Shown: positions 26,244-35,921, counted from the first letter of the stretch. The stretch is DNA of 39,232 bases from Flavobacteriales bacterium (GCA_024643405.1 JAHENA010000018.1:1-39232), one strand, 5' to 3'. Numbers and translations are program-made. The notes: generated by a model from the letters alone, not told the origin.

Positions 26244-26837
26244 ATGAAAATAAAATATAACAATGAAGGCTTAGTTCCGGCAATTATACAAGATGCCAAA
26301 ACAAAGAATGTTTTAATGCTAGGATATATGAATGAGGAAGCCTTCCAAAAAACAGTATCTACAAAACAAGTAACTTTTTTTAGCAGAAGTAAGCAACGTT
26401 TATGGACAAAAGGTGAAGAAAGCGGTCATTTTTTGCATCTTATAGGTATTAAAAATGACTGCGATAATGATACCTTGTTAATTCAAGTGAATCCTGTTGG
26501 GCCAACTTGTCACAAAGGGAGTGATACCTGCTGGAATGAATCAAATAGTCAGGAGTTTGGTTTTTTAACCCAACTGGAAAGTGTCATTAAGGAAAGAATA
26601 GAAAATGATGATAATGAAAATTCTTATGTTGCTTCACTGTTTAAAAAGGGGATTAATAAGATTGCTCAAAAGGTAGGTGAAGAAGCCGTTGAAGTTGTCA
26701 TTGAAGCAAAAGATGCCAATGACCATTTGTTTTTGGAAGAAAGTGCTGATTTATTATTTCATTATTTAATATTACTTCAAGCAAAAGGACATAACCTTAA
26801 TGATATAAGTAAGGTTCTTGAAAAACGCCATAAATAA
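26244..26837 (+). CDS. hisIE: Bifunctional phosphoribosyl-AMP cyclohydrolase / phosphoribosyl-ATP pyrophosphatase
   Basis: A 197-aa fusion for the second and third steps of histidine synthesis. Residues 1 to about 105 form the zinc cyclohydrolase, with MLGYMNEEAF, RSKQRLWTKGE, DCDNDTL and the Cys-containing PTCHKGSDTCW. Residues about 110-197 form the MazG-like pyrophosphohydrolase with KVGEEAVEVVIEA and EESADLLFHYLILL. It closes the his operon; a strong terminator begins at its last base. Confidence 0.96.
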   Translation: MKIKYNNEGLVPAIIQDAKTKNVLMLGYMNEEAFQKTVSTKQVTFFSRSKQRLWTKGEESGHFLHLIGIKNDCDNDTLLIQVNPVGPTCHKGSDTCWNESNSQEFGFLTQLESVIKERIENDDNENSYVASLFKKGINKIAQKVGEEAVEVVIEAKDANDHLFLEESADLLFHYLILLQAKGHNLNDISKVLEKRHK

Positions 26838-26882
26838 TTAAAATTAAAAGGGCCTAAATTATTAAAGCCCTTTTAATTTTAA
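26838..26882. terminator. Bidirectional terminator between hisIE and the convergent gene
   Basis: A perfect 16-bp stem, TTAAAATTAAAAGGGC with GCCCTTTTAATTTTAA, around a 13-base loop. T-rich on both sides of the GC core when read from either strand, so it can end both the his operon (plus) and the membrane-protein gene at 26896-27330 (minus). Confidence 0.9.
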
Positions 26883-26895
26883 TACTATATTTAGA

Positions 26896-27330
26896 TTAAC
26901 TTAACCATCCGTTGGTGTCTACTTTTCTTGAATACCAAACTAAAAATCCGCCTATAAATACCACCAAAATTGGCATTATTAAGCCTCCAGGACCATATAC
27001 TTCCAAGGATTTGCTAAAGAATACATTGTAAATCATCTGTACTATGATGCCCAATAGGGAAACTACCAAAACAATTTTGGCCCAGCGTTTTCTGAGTAAT
27101 AATAATAAACAACCAAATGCGCCTCCCCAAACTGCTAATGCGAAGGCGGCGGTGGCCCATGCAGGAACATCCTGATATATAGCTTGTTCCGCCTCAGGTA
27201 AAGATTGCAATGTTTCATCAGACATAAATGCCTGAGCTAAATAGGCCATTACCCCTAATACATTCCAAAAAAGTGCAATACCACCTATAACCCAAAAACT
27301 AGTTGTAGGTTTTTTTGTATTTTCATTCAT
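26896..27330 (-). CDS. Uncharacterised four-helix membrane protein
   Basis: A 144-aa protein with four predicted membrane helices, at about residues 12-34, 58-79, 83-105 and 116-134. The first loop is acidic (SDETLQSLPEAEQAIYQDVP), and PGGLIMP precedes the last helix. I recognise the general pattern from Bacteroidota but no function. Its 3' end faces hisIE across the shared terminator, and its promoter lies in the 104-bp divergent gap before the TruA-like gene. Confidence 0.72.
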   Translation of the reverse strand: MNENTKKPTTSFWVIGGIALFWNVLGVMAYLAQAFMSDETLQSLPEAEQAIYQDVPAWATAAFALAVWGGAFGCLLLLLRKRWAKIVLVVSLLGIIVQMIYNVFFSKSLEVYGPGGLIMPILVVFIGGFLVWYSRKVDTNGWLS

Positions 27331-27434
27331 AATAAATACTTTTAGTTAGTTATTTTGTAATACAATTTATAAAAATTTTGTCATAATTATTAAATTAACT
27401 TACATTCAATCCATTTTAATTCTCAATAAAAATT

Positions 27435-28211
27435 TTGAAAAAATACTACTATGTGATAACGGTTCAATTTTTAGGGTATCGGTTTCATGGCTGGCAAAAA
27501 CAGCCACACGTCAAAACGGTACATTTAATGATTGACAAAACCTTAAAATTCATTTTAGAGAAAAAACGATTTAAAACACTCGGGTCAGGAAGAACCGATG
27601 CTATGGTCTCAGCTCAAGAGGCCGCTTTTGAGCTGTTTTTAGAGGAACCAATCCTTGATTTTGAAAATTTTATGGAGGTGTTCAATCAAAACTTACCGCA
27701 AGATATTAGAGCTCTTAAAATTAAAGAAGTCGATCAAGCCTTCAATATTATACAGAATTCAAAAATAAAAGAATACCTCTATTTGTTTTCTCAAGGAAGT
27801 AAAAACCACCCTTTTTGTGCACCATTAATGTCGACAATACTTGAACCTTTAGATATTGAGTTAATGAAACAAGGAGCGAAATGTTTTGAAGGTTACCATA
27901 ACTTTAAAACCTACGCTTTTAAAGCAACAAATGAGGGGATTTATAATAGAACATTAGAAACCTGTGAGTTATTTGAAAATAATCTGTTTAGTGCTAATTT
28001 TTTTCCGGAAAAAAGCTATATTTTAAAGGTAAAAGGTAAAGGTTTTATGAGAAATCAAATACGTTTAATGATGGGAGCTTTAATTAAATTAGGCCGAGGA
28101 GAAATTTCTTTGGAATATATTGAAAATAGTTTAAAACCTGAAAGTAAAGAGGTAATGGATTATATTGCACCAGCTTCAGGACTAATTCTAAATAAAATTG
28201 AATTTCATTAA
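27435..28211 (+). CDS. Divergent TruA-family tRNA pseudouridine synthase
   Basis: A 258-aa protein of the TruA fold. The catalytic Asp is retained in GSGRTDAMVSAQ (about residues 50-61), but the canonical motif is GRTDAGVHA, so Gly and His are replaced by Met and Ser. Other family features are FHGWQKQP near residue 18, KEYLYLFS and the C-terminal GFMRNQIRLMMGAL. Canonical TruA isomerises U38-U40 in tRNA anticodon stems; this divergent form could modify another position or RNA. The start is a TTG at 27435, since no ATG occurs before residue 32. DUF2461 follows after 12 bp, probably in the same operon. Confidence 0.83.
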   Translation: MKKYYYVITVQFLGYRFHGWQKQPHVKTVHLMIDKTLKFILEKKRFKTLGSGRTDAMVSAQEAAFELFLEEPILDFENFMEVFNQNLPQDIRALKIKEVDQAFNIIQNSKIKEYLYLFSQGSKNHPFCAPLMSTILEPLDIELMKQGAKCFEGYHNFKTYAFKATNEGIYNRTLETCELFENNLFSANFFPEKSYILKVKGKGFMRNQIRLMMGALIKLGRGEISLEYIENSLKPESKEVMDYIAPASGLILNKIEFH

Positions 28212-28223
28212 ATTAAAAATAAG

Positions 28224-28901
28224 ATGAGTATTAGCGTGAATAACAATGTTTTTGAATTTTTAAAAAAACTTGAAAAAAATAATAACCGTGATTGGTTTAA
28301 CGAACATAAAAAAGAGTTTAAAGTAATTGAAAGTGAGATAAAAAAAGTATACACTACCGCTTTTGAAAATTTAAAAACCCATGATGATGTCGATAAAGTT
28401 AAAATTTTTAGAATCTACCGTGATGTTCGTTTTTCAAAAAACAAGCAACCCTACAAAACTCATTTTGGCGGTTCTTTCAACAGAGTAAAACCCCATTTAA
28501 GGGGCGGTTATTATTTACACCTTGCTCCAAATAATGAATCATTTATTGCAACTGGTTTTTGGGAACCAAATAAAGAAGATTTACTTAGAATGAGAAAGGA
28601 GTTTGAAATGGATGATGAAGAAATGAGAAGTATAATAAATGATGAGTCTTTTAAAAATATTTGGGGAAATTTGATTGGTGATGAACTGATATCAGCCCCA
28701 AAAGGTTTTAACAAAGAACATCAAGCCATTGATTTGATAAGAAAAAAACAATACATCTTCACGAAAAAATATACTGATGAAGAAGTGCTTCATACCAATT
28801 TTTTATCAGAAATAAATACCGCATTTAGAGCGATTCGCCCTTATTTTAATTATATGAGTGAAGTCTTAACCACTGATTTGAACGGCGTTTCAATAATATA
28901 A
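28224..28901 (+). CDS. DUF2461 domain protein
   Basis: A 225-aa cytosolic protein matching the DUF2461 family (TIGR02453 type): N-terminal FLKKLEKNNNRDWFNEHK, the middle motif KIFRIYRDVRFSKNKQPYK, then HFGGSF and GGYYLHLAP. The family is widespread and has no established function. It sits behind the TruA-like gene and converges, with 2 bp between, on the minus-strand gene at 28904. Confidence 0.88.
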   Translation: MSISVNNNVFEFLKKLEKNNNRDWFNEHKKEFKVIESEIKKVYTTAFENLKTHDDVDKVKIFRIYRDVRFSKNKQPYKTHFGGSFNRVKPHLRGGYYLHLAPNNESFIATGFWEPNKEDLLRMRKEFEMDDEEMRSIINDESFKNIWGNLIGDELISAPKGFNKEHQAIDLIRKKQYIFTKKYTDEEVLHTNFLSEINTAFRAIRPYFNYMSEVLTTDLNGVSII

Positions 28902-28903
28902 TC

Positions 28904-29320
28904 CTAAACAGCATTTAAAAATTCTGATCTGACAATTAATTGAATATTACTAATTAATCGTTCTTTAACAATACCCATCATGCGTTTGTTTAAAGCCGAG
29001 GAATTTTGAATATAAATCAAATATTCATCAACTGTAAAAAGACCAATAATAATACCTTTCAATGAGTTTCTGAATTTGATATCTCTTTGAATAGAGTTTT
29101 CAATATAAGAGATCTTCTTTTCAACAGGCAACTCATAAAATGAACATTTATATTTGTTGACATAGTTTTTGAAAACTTCAATAAGTAAATCATTTTGCAG
29201 TTTAATTATAGGTCTTAGTACTATGTTTTGAAAGCGTTCATCATTACTCATATTCTCATGGATGGTAGCTGTTAAAATCTCTGGTCGAATGGCTTTCAAG
29301 TCAGATTGTCTTGTGGTCAT
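28904..29320 (-). CDS. Uncharacterised conserved flavobacterial protein (138 aa)
   Basis: A soluble, mainly helical 138-aa protein (KAIRPEILTATIHENMSNDE at the start, then RPIIKLQNDLLIEVFKNYV and NSLKGIIIGLFTVDEYLIYI). No membrane segment, metal site or catalytic motif is evident. I believe relatives are often labelled glyoxalase in databases, but no glyoxalase metal-binding pattern is visible, so I do not adopt that name. It is divergent from leuC across a 312-bp gap. Confidence 0.7.
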   Translation of the reverse strand: MTTRQSDLKAIRPEILTATIHENMSNDERFQNIVLRPIIKLQNDLLIEVFKNYVNKYKCSFYELPVEKKISYIENSIQRDIKFRNSLKGIIIGLFTVDEYLIYIQNSSALNKRMMGIVKERLISNIQLIVRSEFLNAV

Positions 29321-29632
29321 GGCGTTAGAATTTTATTAAAATTATAAATTAATAAAGCAAAATGAATTGAATGTAATTATACTTTTTAACTAGTTTATTA
29401 ACAAATAAAAAAAAGTGCCTTTTAAATTTATAAGCAAACAAACAATTCTATTGAGATAAAATCGGTTTTTCTTCATTCCATTAATAATACTATAAAAATG
29501 ATGCCATAAGTCTCGTAACTTTTGCTATTATGATGATAAAAAGGTTCATTTTTATAAATTTGCCTTCTAATACTTGATCTATTGTAATTATTAATTTACG
29601 TTCAAGTTTCAATATTAAATTTTTAGATATTT
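29321..29632. other. Non-coding divergent region upstream of leuC (312 bp)
   Basis: AT-rich, with no credible gene. A TAAATTTG box matching TAnnTTTG is at 29555-29562, about 70 bp before leuC, and may be the leu promoter, though no TTG is correctly spaced. I find no leucine-rich leader peptide, GC-rich hairpin with T-run or T-box-like pattern, so attenuation as for his is not supported here. Confidence 0.5.
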
Positions 29633-31027
29633 ATGAGCAAAACATTGTTTGACAAAGTATGGGATTCGCATGTGGTTAGAAAAATTGAAGGAGGACCTGA
29701 TGTATTTTTTATTGATCGCCATTTTATTCATGAAGTAACAAGTCCTGTAGCTTTTCTTGGATTAAAAAGTAGGGGCTTAAAAGTGATGTACCCTGAAAGA
29801 ACGTTTGCAACCGCAGATCACAATACTCCAACAATCAATCAGCATTTACCAGTTGAAGATCCATTATCTGCGAATCAATTAAAAGCCCTAGAAGATAATT
29901 CTAATGAGTATGGAATTAGTCATTGGGGATTAGGACATCAAAAAAATGGTATTGTACATGTTATAGGACCTGAAAATGGTATTACTTTCCCAGGAGCCAC
30001 AATTGTTTGTGGAGATTCTCATACCTCTACACATGGTGCTTTCGGTGCCATTGCATTTGGAATTGGAACTTCAGAAGTTGAAATGGTACTTTCTACGCAA
30101 TGTATTATGCAACCAAAACCTAAAAAAATGCGCATTAATGTAAATGGACATTTAGGTAAAGGGGTTACACCAAAAGATGTTGCTTTATATATTATTTCAA
30201 AACTAACAACGTCTGGCGCTACAGGATATTTTGTGGAATATGCCGGTGATGTGTTTGAAAATATGTCTATGGAAGGTAGAATGACTGTTTGTAATTTATC
30301 TATTGAAATGGGAGCTCGTGGAGGCATGATTGCTCCAGATGAAACCACTTTTGCTTATTTAAAAGGGAAACCACTTTCTCTAAAAGGGGCTGCATGGGAT
30401 AAAGCTGTAGCACATTGGAAAACGTTAAAAACGGAAGAAGGTGCTACTTTTGATAAAGAATTAAACTTTAAGGCTAGTGATATTGAACCTATGATTACCT
30501 ATGGAACCAATCCGGGTATGGGTATGGGTATTTCAAAACATATTCCTAATGCCGATTCAGTTGAAGGTGGCATCGCCACTTACAAAAAATCATTAGATTA
30601 CATGGGATACCATGAAAATGATTCCATGATAGGTAAAAAAATAGACTATGTCTTTTTAGGAAGTTGTACTAATGGTAGAATTGAAGATTTTCGCGCTTTT
30701 GCATCTATTGTTAAAGGCAAGAAAAAGGCAGATAACGTAACGGCCTGGTTAGTACCAGGATCTCATGAAGTAGAAGCCAAGATTAAAGAAGAAGGTATTT
30801 TGGATATTCTTACAGCAGCAGGATTCACCTTAAGACAACCTGGTTGCTCAGCTTGTTTAGCAATGAATGATGACAAAATTCCTGCAGGAAAATATGCAGT
30901 TAGTACTTCAAACAGAAACTTTGAAGGCCGTCAAGGTCCTGGGTCAAGAACCTTATTAGCAAGCCCATTAGTAGCGGCAGCAGCAGCTGTGACAGGTGTA
31001 GTAACTGACCCAAGAAATTTAATTTAA
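29633..31027 (+). CDS. leuC: 3-isopropylmalate dehydratase, large subunit
   Basis: A 464-aa aconitase-family protein that, with LeuD, isomerises 2- to 3-isopropylmalate in leucine synthesis. The [4Fe-4S] ligands are the Cys in [13 protein letters not shown] and the pair in [27 protein letters not shown] and [13 protein letters not shown]-like ([13 protein letters not shown]) motifs are also present. The length is normal. leuD follows after 21 bp. Confidence 0.97.
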   Translation: MSKTLFDKVWDSHVVRKIEGGPDVFFIDRHFIHEVTSPVAFLGLKSRGLKVMYPERTFATADHNTPTINQHLPVEDPLSANQLKALEDNSNEYGISHWGLGHQKNGIVHVIGPENGITFPGATIVCGDSHTSTHGAFGAIAFGIGTSEVEMVLSTQCIMQPKPKKMRINVNGHLGKGVTPKDVALYIISKLTTSGATGYFVEYAGDVFENMSMEGRMTVCNLSIEMGARGGMIAPDETTFAYLKGKPLSLKGAAWDKAVAHWKTLKTEEGATFDKELNFKASDIEPMITYGTNPGMGMGISKHIPNADSVEGGIATYKKSLDYMGYHENDSMIGKKIDYVFLGSCTNGRIEDFRAFASIVKGKKKADNVTAWLVPGSHEVEAKIKEEGILDILTAAGFTLRQPGCSACLAMNDDKIPAGKYAVSTSNRNFEGRQGPGSRTLLASPLVAAAAAVTGVVTDPRNLI

Positions 31028-31048
31028 TATTAAAATTTACAATTTAAA

Positions 31049-31645
31049 ATGGCATACGATAAATTTAAAGTCCTAACGAGTAAAGCAGTTCCATTACCAT
31101 TAGAAAATGTGGATACAGATCAAATTATTCCGGCTCGTTTTTTAAAAGCAACTGAGCGTAAAGGTTTTGGTGACAATTTATTTAGAGATTGGAGATATAA
31201 CAATGATAATTCACCTAAAGAAAGTTTTGTATTAAATAATTCTGTTTACAGTGGCAAGATTTTAGTTGGTGGTAAGAATTTTGGTTCTGGCTCTTCTAGA
31301 GAACATGCGGCTTGGGCTATTTATGATTATGGATTTCGTTGTGTTGTTTCAAGTTTCTTTGCTGATATTTTTAGAAATAACTGTTTAAATATAGGTGTTT
31401 TGCCAGTTCAGGTTTCTCCTGAATTTGCAGAACAAATATTTAATGCCGTTTATGATAATCCAAATACAGAACTAGAAATTAATCTTCCAAATCAAACCAT
31501 TACCATTCTTTCAACCGGAGCAAAAGAATCTTTTGAAATCAATAGTTATAAGAAAGATAACATGCTGAATGGTTTTGATGATATTGATTATTTACAAAAC
31601 ATAAAAGGAGAAATAGAATCGTTTGCAAATAACCTTTTGTTATAA
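31049..31645 (+). CDS. leuD: 3-isopropylmalate dehydratase, small subunit
   Basis: A 198-aa swivel-domain partner of LeuC. It begins with the region VPLPLENVDTDQIIPARFL and has the substrate-binding GGKNFGSGSSREHA and FADIFRNNCLNIGVLPV motifs. The length is standard for the family. Four bases separate it from leuA. Confidence 0.97.
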   Translation: MAYDKFKVLTSKAVPLPLENVDTDQIIPARFLKATERKGFGDNLFRDWRYNNDNSPKESFVLNNSVYSGKILVGGKNFGSGSSREHAAWAIYDYGFRCVVSSFFADIFRNNCLNIGVLPVQVSPEFAEQIFNAVYDNPNTELEINLPNQTITILSTGAKESFEINSYKKDNMLNGFDDIDYLQNIKGEIESFANNLLL

Positions 31646-31649
31646 TTAA

Positions 31650-33170
31650 ATGGCCTCCAGAAAAATTGAAATAATGGATACGACCTTACGCGATGGTGAG
31701 CAAACCTCGGGCGTGTCGTTTTCTGCATCTGAAAAATTAACCATTGCAAAACTTTTATTAGAAGAATTAAAAGTGGATCGTATTGAAATTGCCTCTGCCA
31801 GAGTTTCGGAAGGAGAATTTCAAGCGGTTAAAAGTATTACCAGCTGGGCGAATACTAATGGTTACATTAATGCAGTGGAAGTATTAACATTTGTTGATAA
31901 TGGCGTTTCAATTAATTGGATGATAGAAGCAGGAGCGAAGGTTCAAAATTTGCTTACAAAAGGTTCATTAAATCATTTAACTCATCAATTAAAAAAGACT
32001 TCTAATCAACATTTTAAAGAAATTGCAGAAACTATTTCACTTGCTAAAGAGAAAGGGATTGAAACCAATGTGTATTTAGAAGACTGGAGTAATGGCATGC
32101 GCAATTCTAAGGAGTATGTTTATGAGTTTTTAGAGTTTTTAAAAACACAGCCTGTAAAGCGAGTCATGCTTCCAGATACTTTGGGAGTAATCACTCCGGA
32201 AGAATCATTTGCATTTGTTTCAGAAATTAAATCAAAATATCCCAATATCCATTTTGATTTTCATGCCCATAATGATTATGATTTGGGGGTTGCGAATGCT
32301 ATGGAAGCGCTAAAAGCTGGTGCAGACGGATTACATTTAACTATAAATGGTATGGGTGAACGCGCTGGCAATGCTCCTATGGCCAGTACGATAGCAGTTA
32401 TCAATGATTTTATGCCATTGATTGAAATTGGAGTCAATGAAAAAGTTCTTTATACCGTCAGTAAACTCGTTGAAAATTTTTCTGGAGTAATGATTCCAGC
32501 TAATAAACCCGTAATAGGTGCTAATGTTTTTACACAAACCGCTGGTATTCATGCTGATGGTGACAATAAAAAGAATCTGTATTTTAGTGATTTATTGCCG
32601 GAAAGATTTGGACGAACACGTAAATATGCACTAGGTAAATCTTCAGGCAAAGCGAATATTCAAAAAAATCTTCAAGAACTTGGTTTACAATTAAATGATG
32701 ATGATTTAAAGAAAGTCACTCAGCGCATCATAGAACTTGGCGATAAAAAACAAGTAGTGACAAAGGAAGATCTACCTTATATTATCTCAGATGTTCTAGA
32801 TGTCACTTATGAAGAAAAAGTAAAGGTAGAGTCTTATGTTTTAACCCATGCCAAAGGATTAAAACCTTCTACTACGGTTTCTATAACCATAAATGGTAAA
32901 ACTTTTGAAGAAAACTCCTTAGGTGACGGTCAATTTGACGCTTTCATGAATGCCATTAGAATCATTTTCAGGAAAGTTGATACCATTTTGCCGGATTTAA
33001 TAGACTATGCGGTTAGAATTCCTCCTGGAAGCCATTCAGACGCCTTATGTGAAACTATTATCACTTGGAAAAGTCCTGAGAAAGAATTTAAAACAAGAGG
33101 CTTAGATTCTGATCAAACGGTGTCTGCTATTAAAGCCACAGAAAAAATGCTCAACATTATTATTAATTAA
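31650..33170 (+). CDS. leuA: 2-isopropylmalate synthase-family enzyme with C-terminal LeuA regulatory domain
   Basis: A 506-aa acyl-CoA lyase of the HMGL-like family. A TIM barrel (about 5-265) carries MDTTLRDGEQTSG, DFHAHNDYDLGVANA and NGMGERAGNAP, including the divalent metal ligands. A linker with TAGIHADGD precedes a C-terminal LeuA-type allosteric domain (about 375-506). It should condense acetyl-CoA with 2-oxoisovalerate in the first committed step of leucine synthesis. (R)-citramalate synthase shares this layout, so that reaction cannot be excluded, but the position between leuD and leuB favours LeuA. Confidence 0.88.
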   Translation: MASRKIEIMDTTLRDGEQTSGVSFSASEKLTIAKLLLEELKVDRIEIASARVSEGEFQAVKSITSWANTNGYINAVEVLTFVDNGVSINWMIEAGAKVQNLLTKGSLNHLTHQLKKTSNQHFKEIAETISLAKEKGIETNVYLEDWSNGMRNSKEYVYEFLEFLKTQPVKRVMLPDTLGVITPEESFAFVSEIKSKYPNIHFDFHAHNDYDLGVANAMEALKAGADGLHLTINGMGERAGNAPMASTIAVINDFMPLIEIGVNEKVLYTVSKLVENFSGVMIPANKPVIGANVFTQTAGIHADGDNKKNLYFSDLLPERFGRTRKYALGKSSGKANIQKNLQELGLQLNDDDLKKVTQRIIELGDKKQVVTKEDLPYIISDVLDVTYEEKVKVESYVLTHAKGLKPSTTVSITINGKTFEENSLGDGQFDAFMNAIRIIFRKVDTILPDLIDYAVRIPPGSHSDALCETIITWKSPEKEFKTRGLDSDQTVSAIKATEKMLNIIIN

Positions 33171-33188
33171 GATTATAACCATAAATAC

Positions 33189-34247
33189 ATGAAATTAAAC
33201 ATAGCACTGTTAGCAGGAGACGGCATTGGACCTGAAGTTATTGATCAGGCTGTAAAAGTTAGTAACGCTGTTGCTGAAAAATTTGGACATGAAATTACCT
33301 GGGTTCCTGCCTTAACAGGTGCAGCAGCGATCGATGCCGTAGGAGAACCTTATCCAGATGAAACTCATGAAATATGTATGAAGTCAGATGCTGTTTTATT
33401 TGGAGCTATAGGTCATCCTAAATATGATAATGACCCTAGTGCCAAGGTTAGACCAGAACAAGGATTACTTAAAATGCGTAAAAAACTAGGGTTATTTGCT
33501 AATGTTAGACCAACCTTTACATTTCCATCATTAATAGATAATTCTCCCTTAAAGCGGGAACGTATTGAAGGGACTGATTTAGTGTTTTTAAGAGAATTAA
33601 CTGGTGGTATTTACTTTGGTGAAAAGGGTAGAAGAGATGGGGGCGAAACGGCTTATGACAATTGTGTTTATACCAGAGACGAGGTTAAACGATTAGCTAA
33701 AAAAGGATTTGAATTAGCGATGACTCGTTCTAAAAAATTATGTTGTGTTGATAAAGCCAACGTATTAGAAACTTCTCGTTTATGGAGAGAAACTGTTCAG
33801 GCCATGGAAAAAGACTATCCGGAAGTAAAAGTAAGTTATGAGTTTGTAGATGCAGTAGCCATGCGTTTAGTGCAATGGCCTAATAGTTATGATGTGTTAA
33901 TTACTGAAAACCTATTTGGAGATATTTTAACTGATGAAGCTTCGGTAATCTCAGGATCTATGGGCTTAATGCCATCGGCTTCAGTTGGAGAACACACATC
34001 TTTATATGAACCAATACACGGATCTTATCCGCAAGCAACAGGACTTGACATTGCAAATCCATTAGCAACGGTGTTATCTGCTGCCATGATGTTTGAAGAT
34101 GCCTTTGGTTTAGCTGATGAAGCTAAAGCCATACGGGATGTTGTTAATAAATCATTAGCAGAAGGGGTTGTTACTGAAGATTTATCAGGTAAAAATAAAG
34201 CTTATAAAACCAGTGAGGTAGGAAATTGGTTAGCAAGCAATATCTAA
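33189..34247 (+). CDS. leuB: 3-isopropylmalate dehydrogenase
   Basis: A 352-aa NAD-dependent oxidative decarboxylase converting 3-isopropylmalate to the precursor of leucine. Markers are LLAGDGIGPEV, FANVRPTFTFP, RELTGGIYFGEKGRRD, the catalytic Lys in CCVDKANVLETSRLW, and ENLFGDILTDEAS. It is the last gene of the leuCDAB cluster, 18 bp after leuA, and a terminator follows 23 bp beyond its stop. Confidence 0.97.
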   Translation: MKLNIALLAGDGIGPEVIDQAVKVSNAVAEKFGHEITWVPALTGAAAIDAVGEPYPDETHEICMKSDAVLFGAIGHPKYDNDPSAKVRPEQGLLKMRKKLGLFANVRPTFTFPSLIDNSPLKRERIEGTDLVFLRELTGGIYFGEKGRRDGGETAYDNCVYTRDEVKRLAKKGFELAMTRSKKLCCVDKANVLETSRLWRETVQAMEKDYPEVKVSYEFVDAVAMRLVQWPNSYDVLITENLFGDILTDEASVISGSMGLMPSASVGEHTSLYEPIHGSYPQATGLDIANPLATVLSAAMMFEDAFGLADEAKAIRDVVNKSLAEGVVTEDLSGKNKAYKTSEVGNWLASNI

Positions 34248-34270
34248 TAAAGATTATTTTATTATGTTAA

Positions 34271-34301
34271 AAGCGAGTTTCAAATGAAACTCGCTTTTTT
34301 T
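34271..34301 (+). terminator. Intrinsic terminator after leuB
   Basis: A perfect 11-bp stem, AAGCGAGTTTC with GAAACTCGCTT, around an AAAT loop, continuing into a seven-T run. It ends the leuCDAB transcript; it may also assist termination of the convergent mechanosensitive-channel gene that stops at 34312. Confidence 0.92.
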
Positions 34302-34311
34302 ATACTGTATC

Positions 34312-35568
34312 TTAGTTCTTTTGATTTGGTATAAAACTTGAACCCGTTGGCAGTTCATAGACCTCCAAATCGAAATACGGTACCGCAGCAATTAAATGAT
34401 CAAATATATCCGCCATGATATATTCATAATTTTCCCACCGCTTATCTGTGCTAAAAGCATAAACCTCTAAAGGTATTCCCTGCGTTGTTGGCGCTAATTG
34501 CCTCACCATAATCATCATGTCCTTATTGATTGCAGAATGTTGTTCAAGATACGTTTGTGCATATTTTCGATACACCCCTAAATTGGTCAGGTTTCTTCCA
34601 TTTAAAGGTAATTCTTTGTCAATATTATGGCTTTTATTAAAGCTATTAATGTCATTTTCACGCTTGTCTAAATAAGTGGTAATTAAGTGTATTTTTTTTA
34701 ATCTATCTACCTCATCTTTAGTTAAATACTTAACGCTATCTAATTTAATGTTTAAAGCTCGTTTAATACGCCTGCCTTCAGAATTGACCATGCCACGCCA
34801 GTTCTTAAATGAATCTGAAATCAATGCATAAGTTGGAATGGTTGTAATGGTTTTATCAAAATTTTGAACCTTAACAGTTGCAAGGTTTATTTCAATAACA
34901 TCACCATCGGCTCCATATTTTTCAAATGTAATCCAGTCCCCAATATGCACCATATTGTTAATTGAAACCTGAATACTGGCTACAAATCCTAATATAGTAT
35001 CTCTGAAAATTAATATAATAACGGCTGAAGCAGCACCAAGGCCTGTTATGAAGTTTATAAATGCAATTCCTGTCAGGATGGCAATTGCTGAAAAAACACC
35101 TATAACCCACGCAAAAATCATAAAAACCTGAATGTAACTATCTATAGGTTTATCTTTTAATTTTGGTAATGTTTTAAAATAATCTTTTAATGCATTTAAA
35201 ACACTTCGTACAATCCACAGGGTAATTAAGATAGAAAAAGTTTTTAATCCTTTTTCTGCTATATTTTCATAATAATTAAAATCTGTAAGTACGATTGGCA
35301 TCAATTCTAACATAAATAACAATGGAATTACATGCGCAATGTTTCTGGGTACTTTGTTAGCAACTAATAAATCATCAAAATTTGTTTTTGATTTCGAAGC
35401 GAACTTGGTAAATATTTGAATTAATATTTTTCTGGTAATAAAATCAACAATCAATACAATAATGATTAAGGCAATTGCTAATGCCATCATATTAAAGTAT
35501 TTAGCGGAAGTTTCTGAAAAATTAGCAGAAATCAAATAATCGTAAAGTAAATGCTTGATAGAGTCCAT
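34312..35568 (-). CDS. MscS-family mechanosensitive ion channel (YbdG/MscM-like)
   Basis: A 418-aa membrane protein with about five predicted helices (near residues 25-47, 75-95, 107-125, 143-165 and 168-190). The last is the pore-lining type rich in Gly and Ala (FITGLGAASAVIILIFRDTILGFVASIQ), followed by the MscS beta domain with NMVHIGDWI, VIEINLATVKVQNFDKTITTIPT and a C-terminal cytosolic domain. The length and the inserted segment after the beta domain (NWRGMVNSEGRRIKR) resemble E. coli YbdG, a miniconductance channel. It should release solutes on osmotic downshock. It is probably cotranscribed with the DUF3817 gene one base upstream. Confidence 0.9.
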   Translation of the reverse strand: MDSIKHLLYDYLISANFSETSAKYFNMMALAIALIIIVLIVDFITRKILIQIFTKFASKSKTNFDDLLVANKVPRNIAHVIPLLFMLELMPIVLTDFNYYENIAEKGLKTFSILITLWIVRSVLNALKDYFKTLPKLKDKPIDSYIQVFMIFAWVIGVFSAIAILTGIAFINFITGLGAASAVIILIFRDTILGFVASIQVSINNMVHIGDWITFEKYGADGDVIEINLATVKVQNFDKTITTIPTYALISDSFKNWRGMVNSEGRRIKRALNIKLDSVKYLTKDEVDRLKKIHLITTYLDKRENDINSFNKSHNIDKELPLNGRNLTNLGVYRKYAQTYLEQHSAINKDMMIMVRQLAPTTQGIPLEVYAFSTDKRWENYEYIMADIFDHLIAAVPYFDLEVYELPTGSSFIPNQKN

Positions 35569-35569
35569 A

Positions 35570-35860
35570 TTATTTTATCATATTTAAATACTTTCTATCT
35601 ATATAAAAAGTTCCAAATGGAATAATTGATGCTAATAAAACCGAATAAAACTGAGATCTATTCCAGTTAGTGTCAGTTTTATACATATATGCAATAACTA
35701 TATAGGTTATAAACAGTAAACCATGAGGCATTCCTAATAATTTCACATATTTAGGTTCGCTTAAAAAATATTTTATAGGGGTTGCTATAAACAGTAATAA
35801 TATATATGACATTCCTTCTAAGAAGGCAATAATTCTAAAGATATTTATAAATGATAACAT
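35570..35860 (-). CDS. DUF3817 small membrane protein
   Basis: A 96-aa protein with three predicted helices and the DUF3817 features EGMSYILLLFIATPIKY near the N-terminus and GMPHGLLFITY in the middle, ending in a positively charged tail. The family's function is unknown. It is separated from the mechanosensitive-channel gene by one base, so they form an operon. Confidence 0.85.
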   Translation of the reverse strand: MLSFINIFRIIAFLEGMSYILLLFIATPIKYFLSEPKYVKLLGMPHGLLFITYIVIAYMYKTDTNWNRSQFYSVLLASIIPFGTFYIDRKYLNMIK

Positions 35861-35921
35861 CGGTTTATTTTTTTTGCAAAAATAGTATTTAGATATTTAA
35901 TACAAAGTATTCTATTTACAA

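Noticed and set aside
29321-29632. A leucine leader peptide or attenuator before leuC
   Set aside because: Short frames such as the one starting near 29531 contain only one Leu codon, and no GC-rich hairpin with a T-run is visible.
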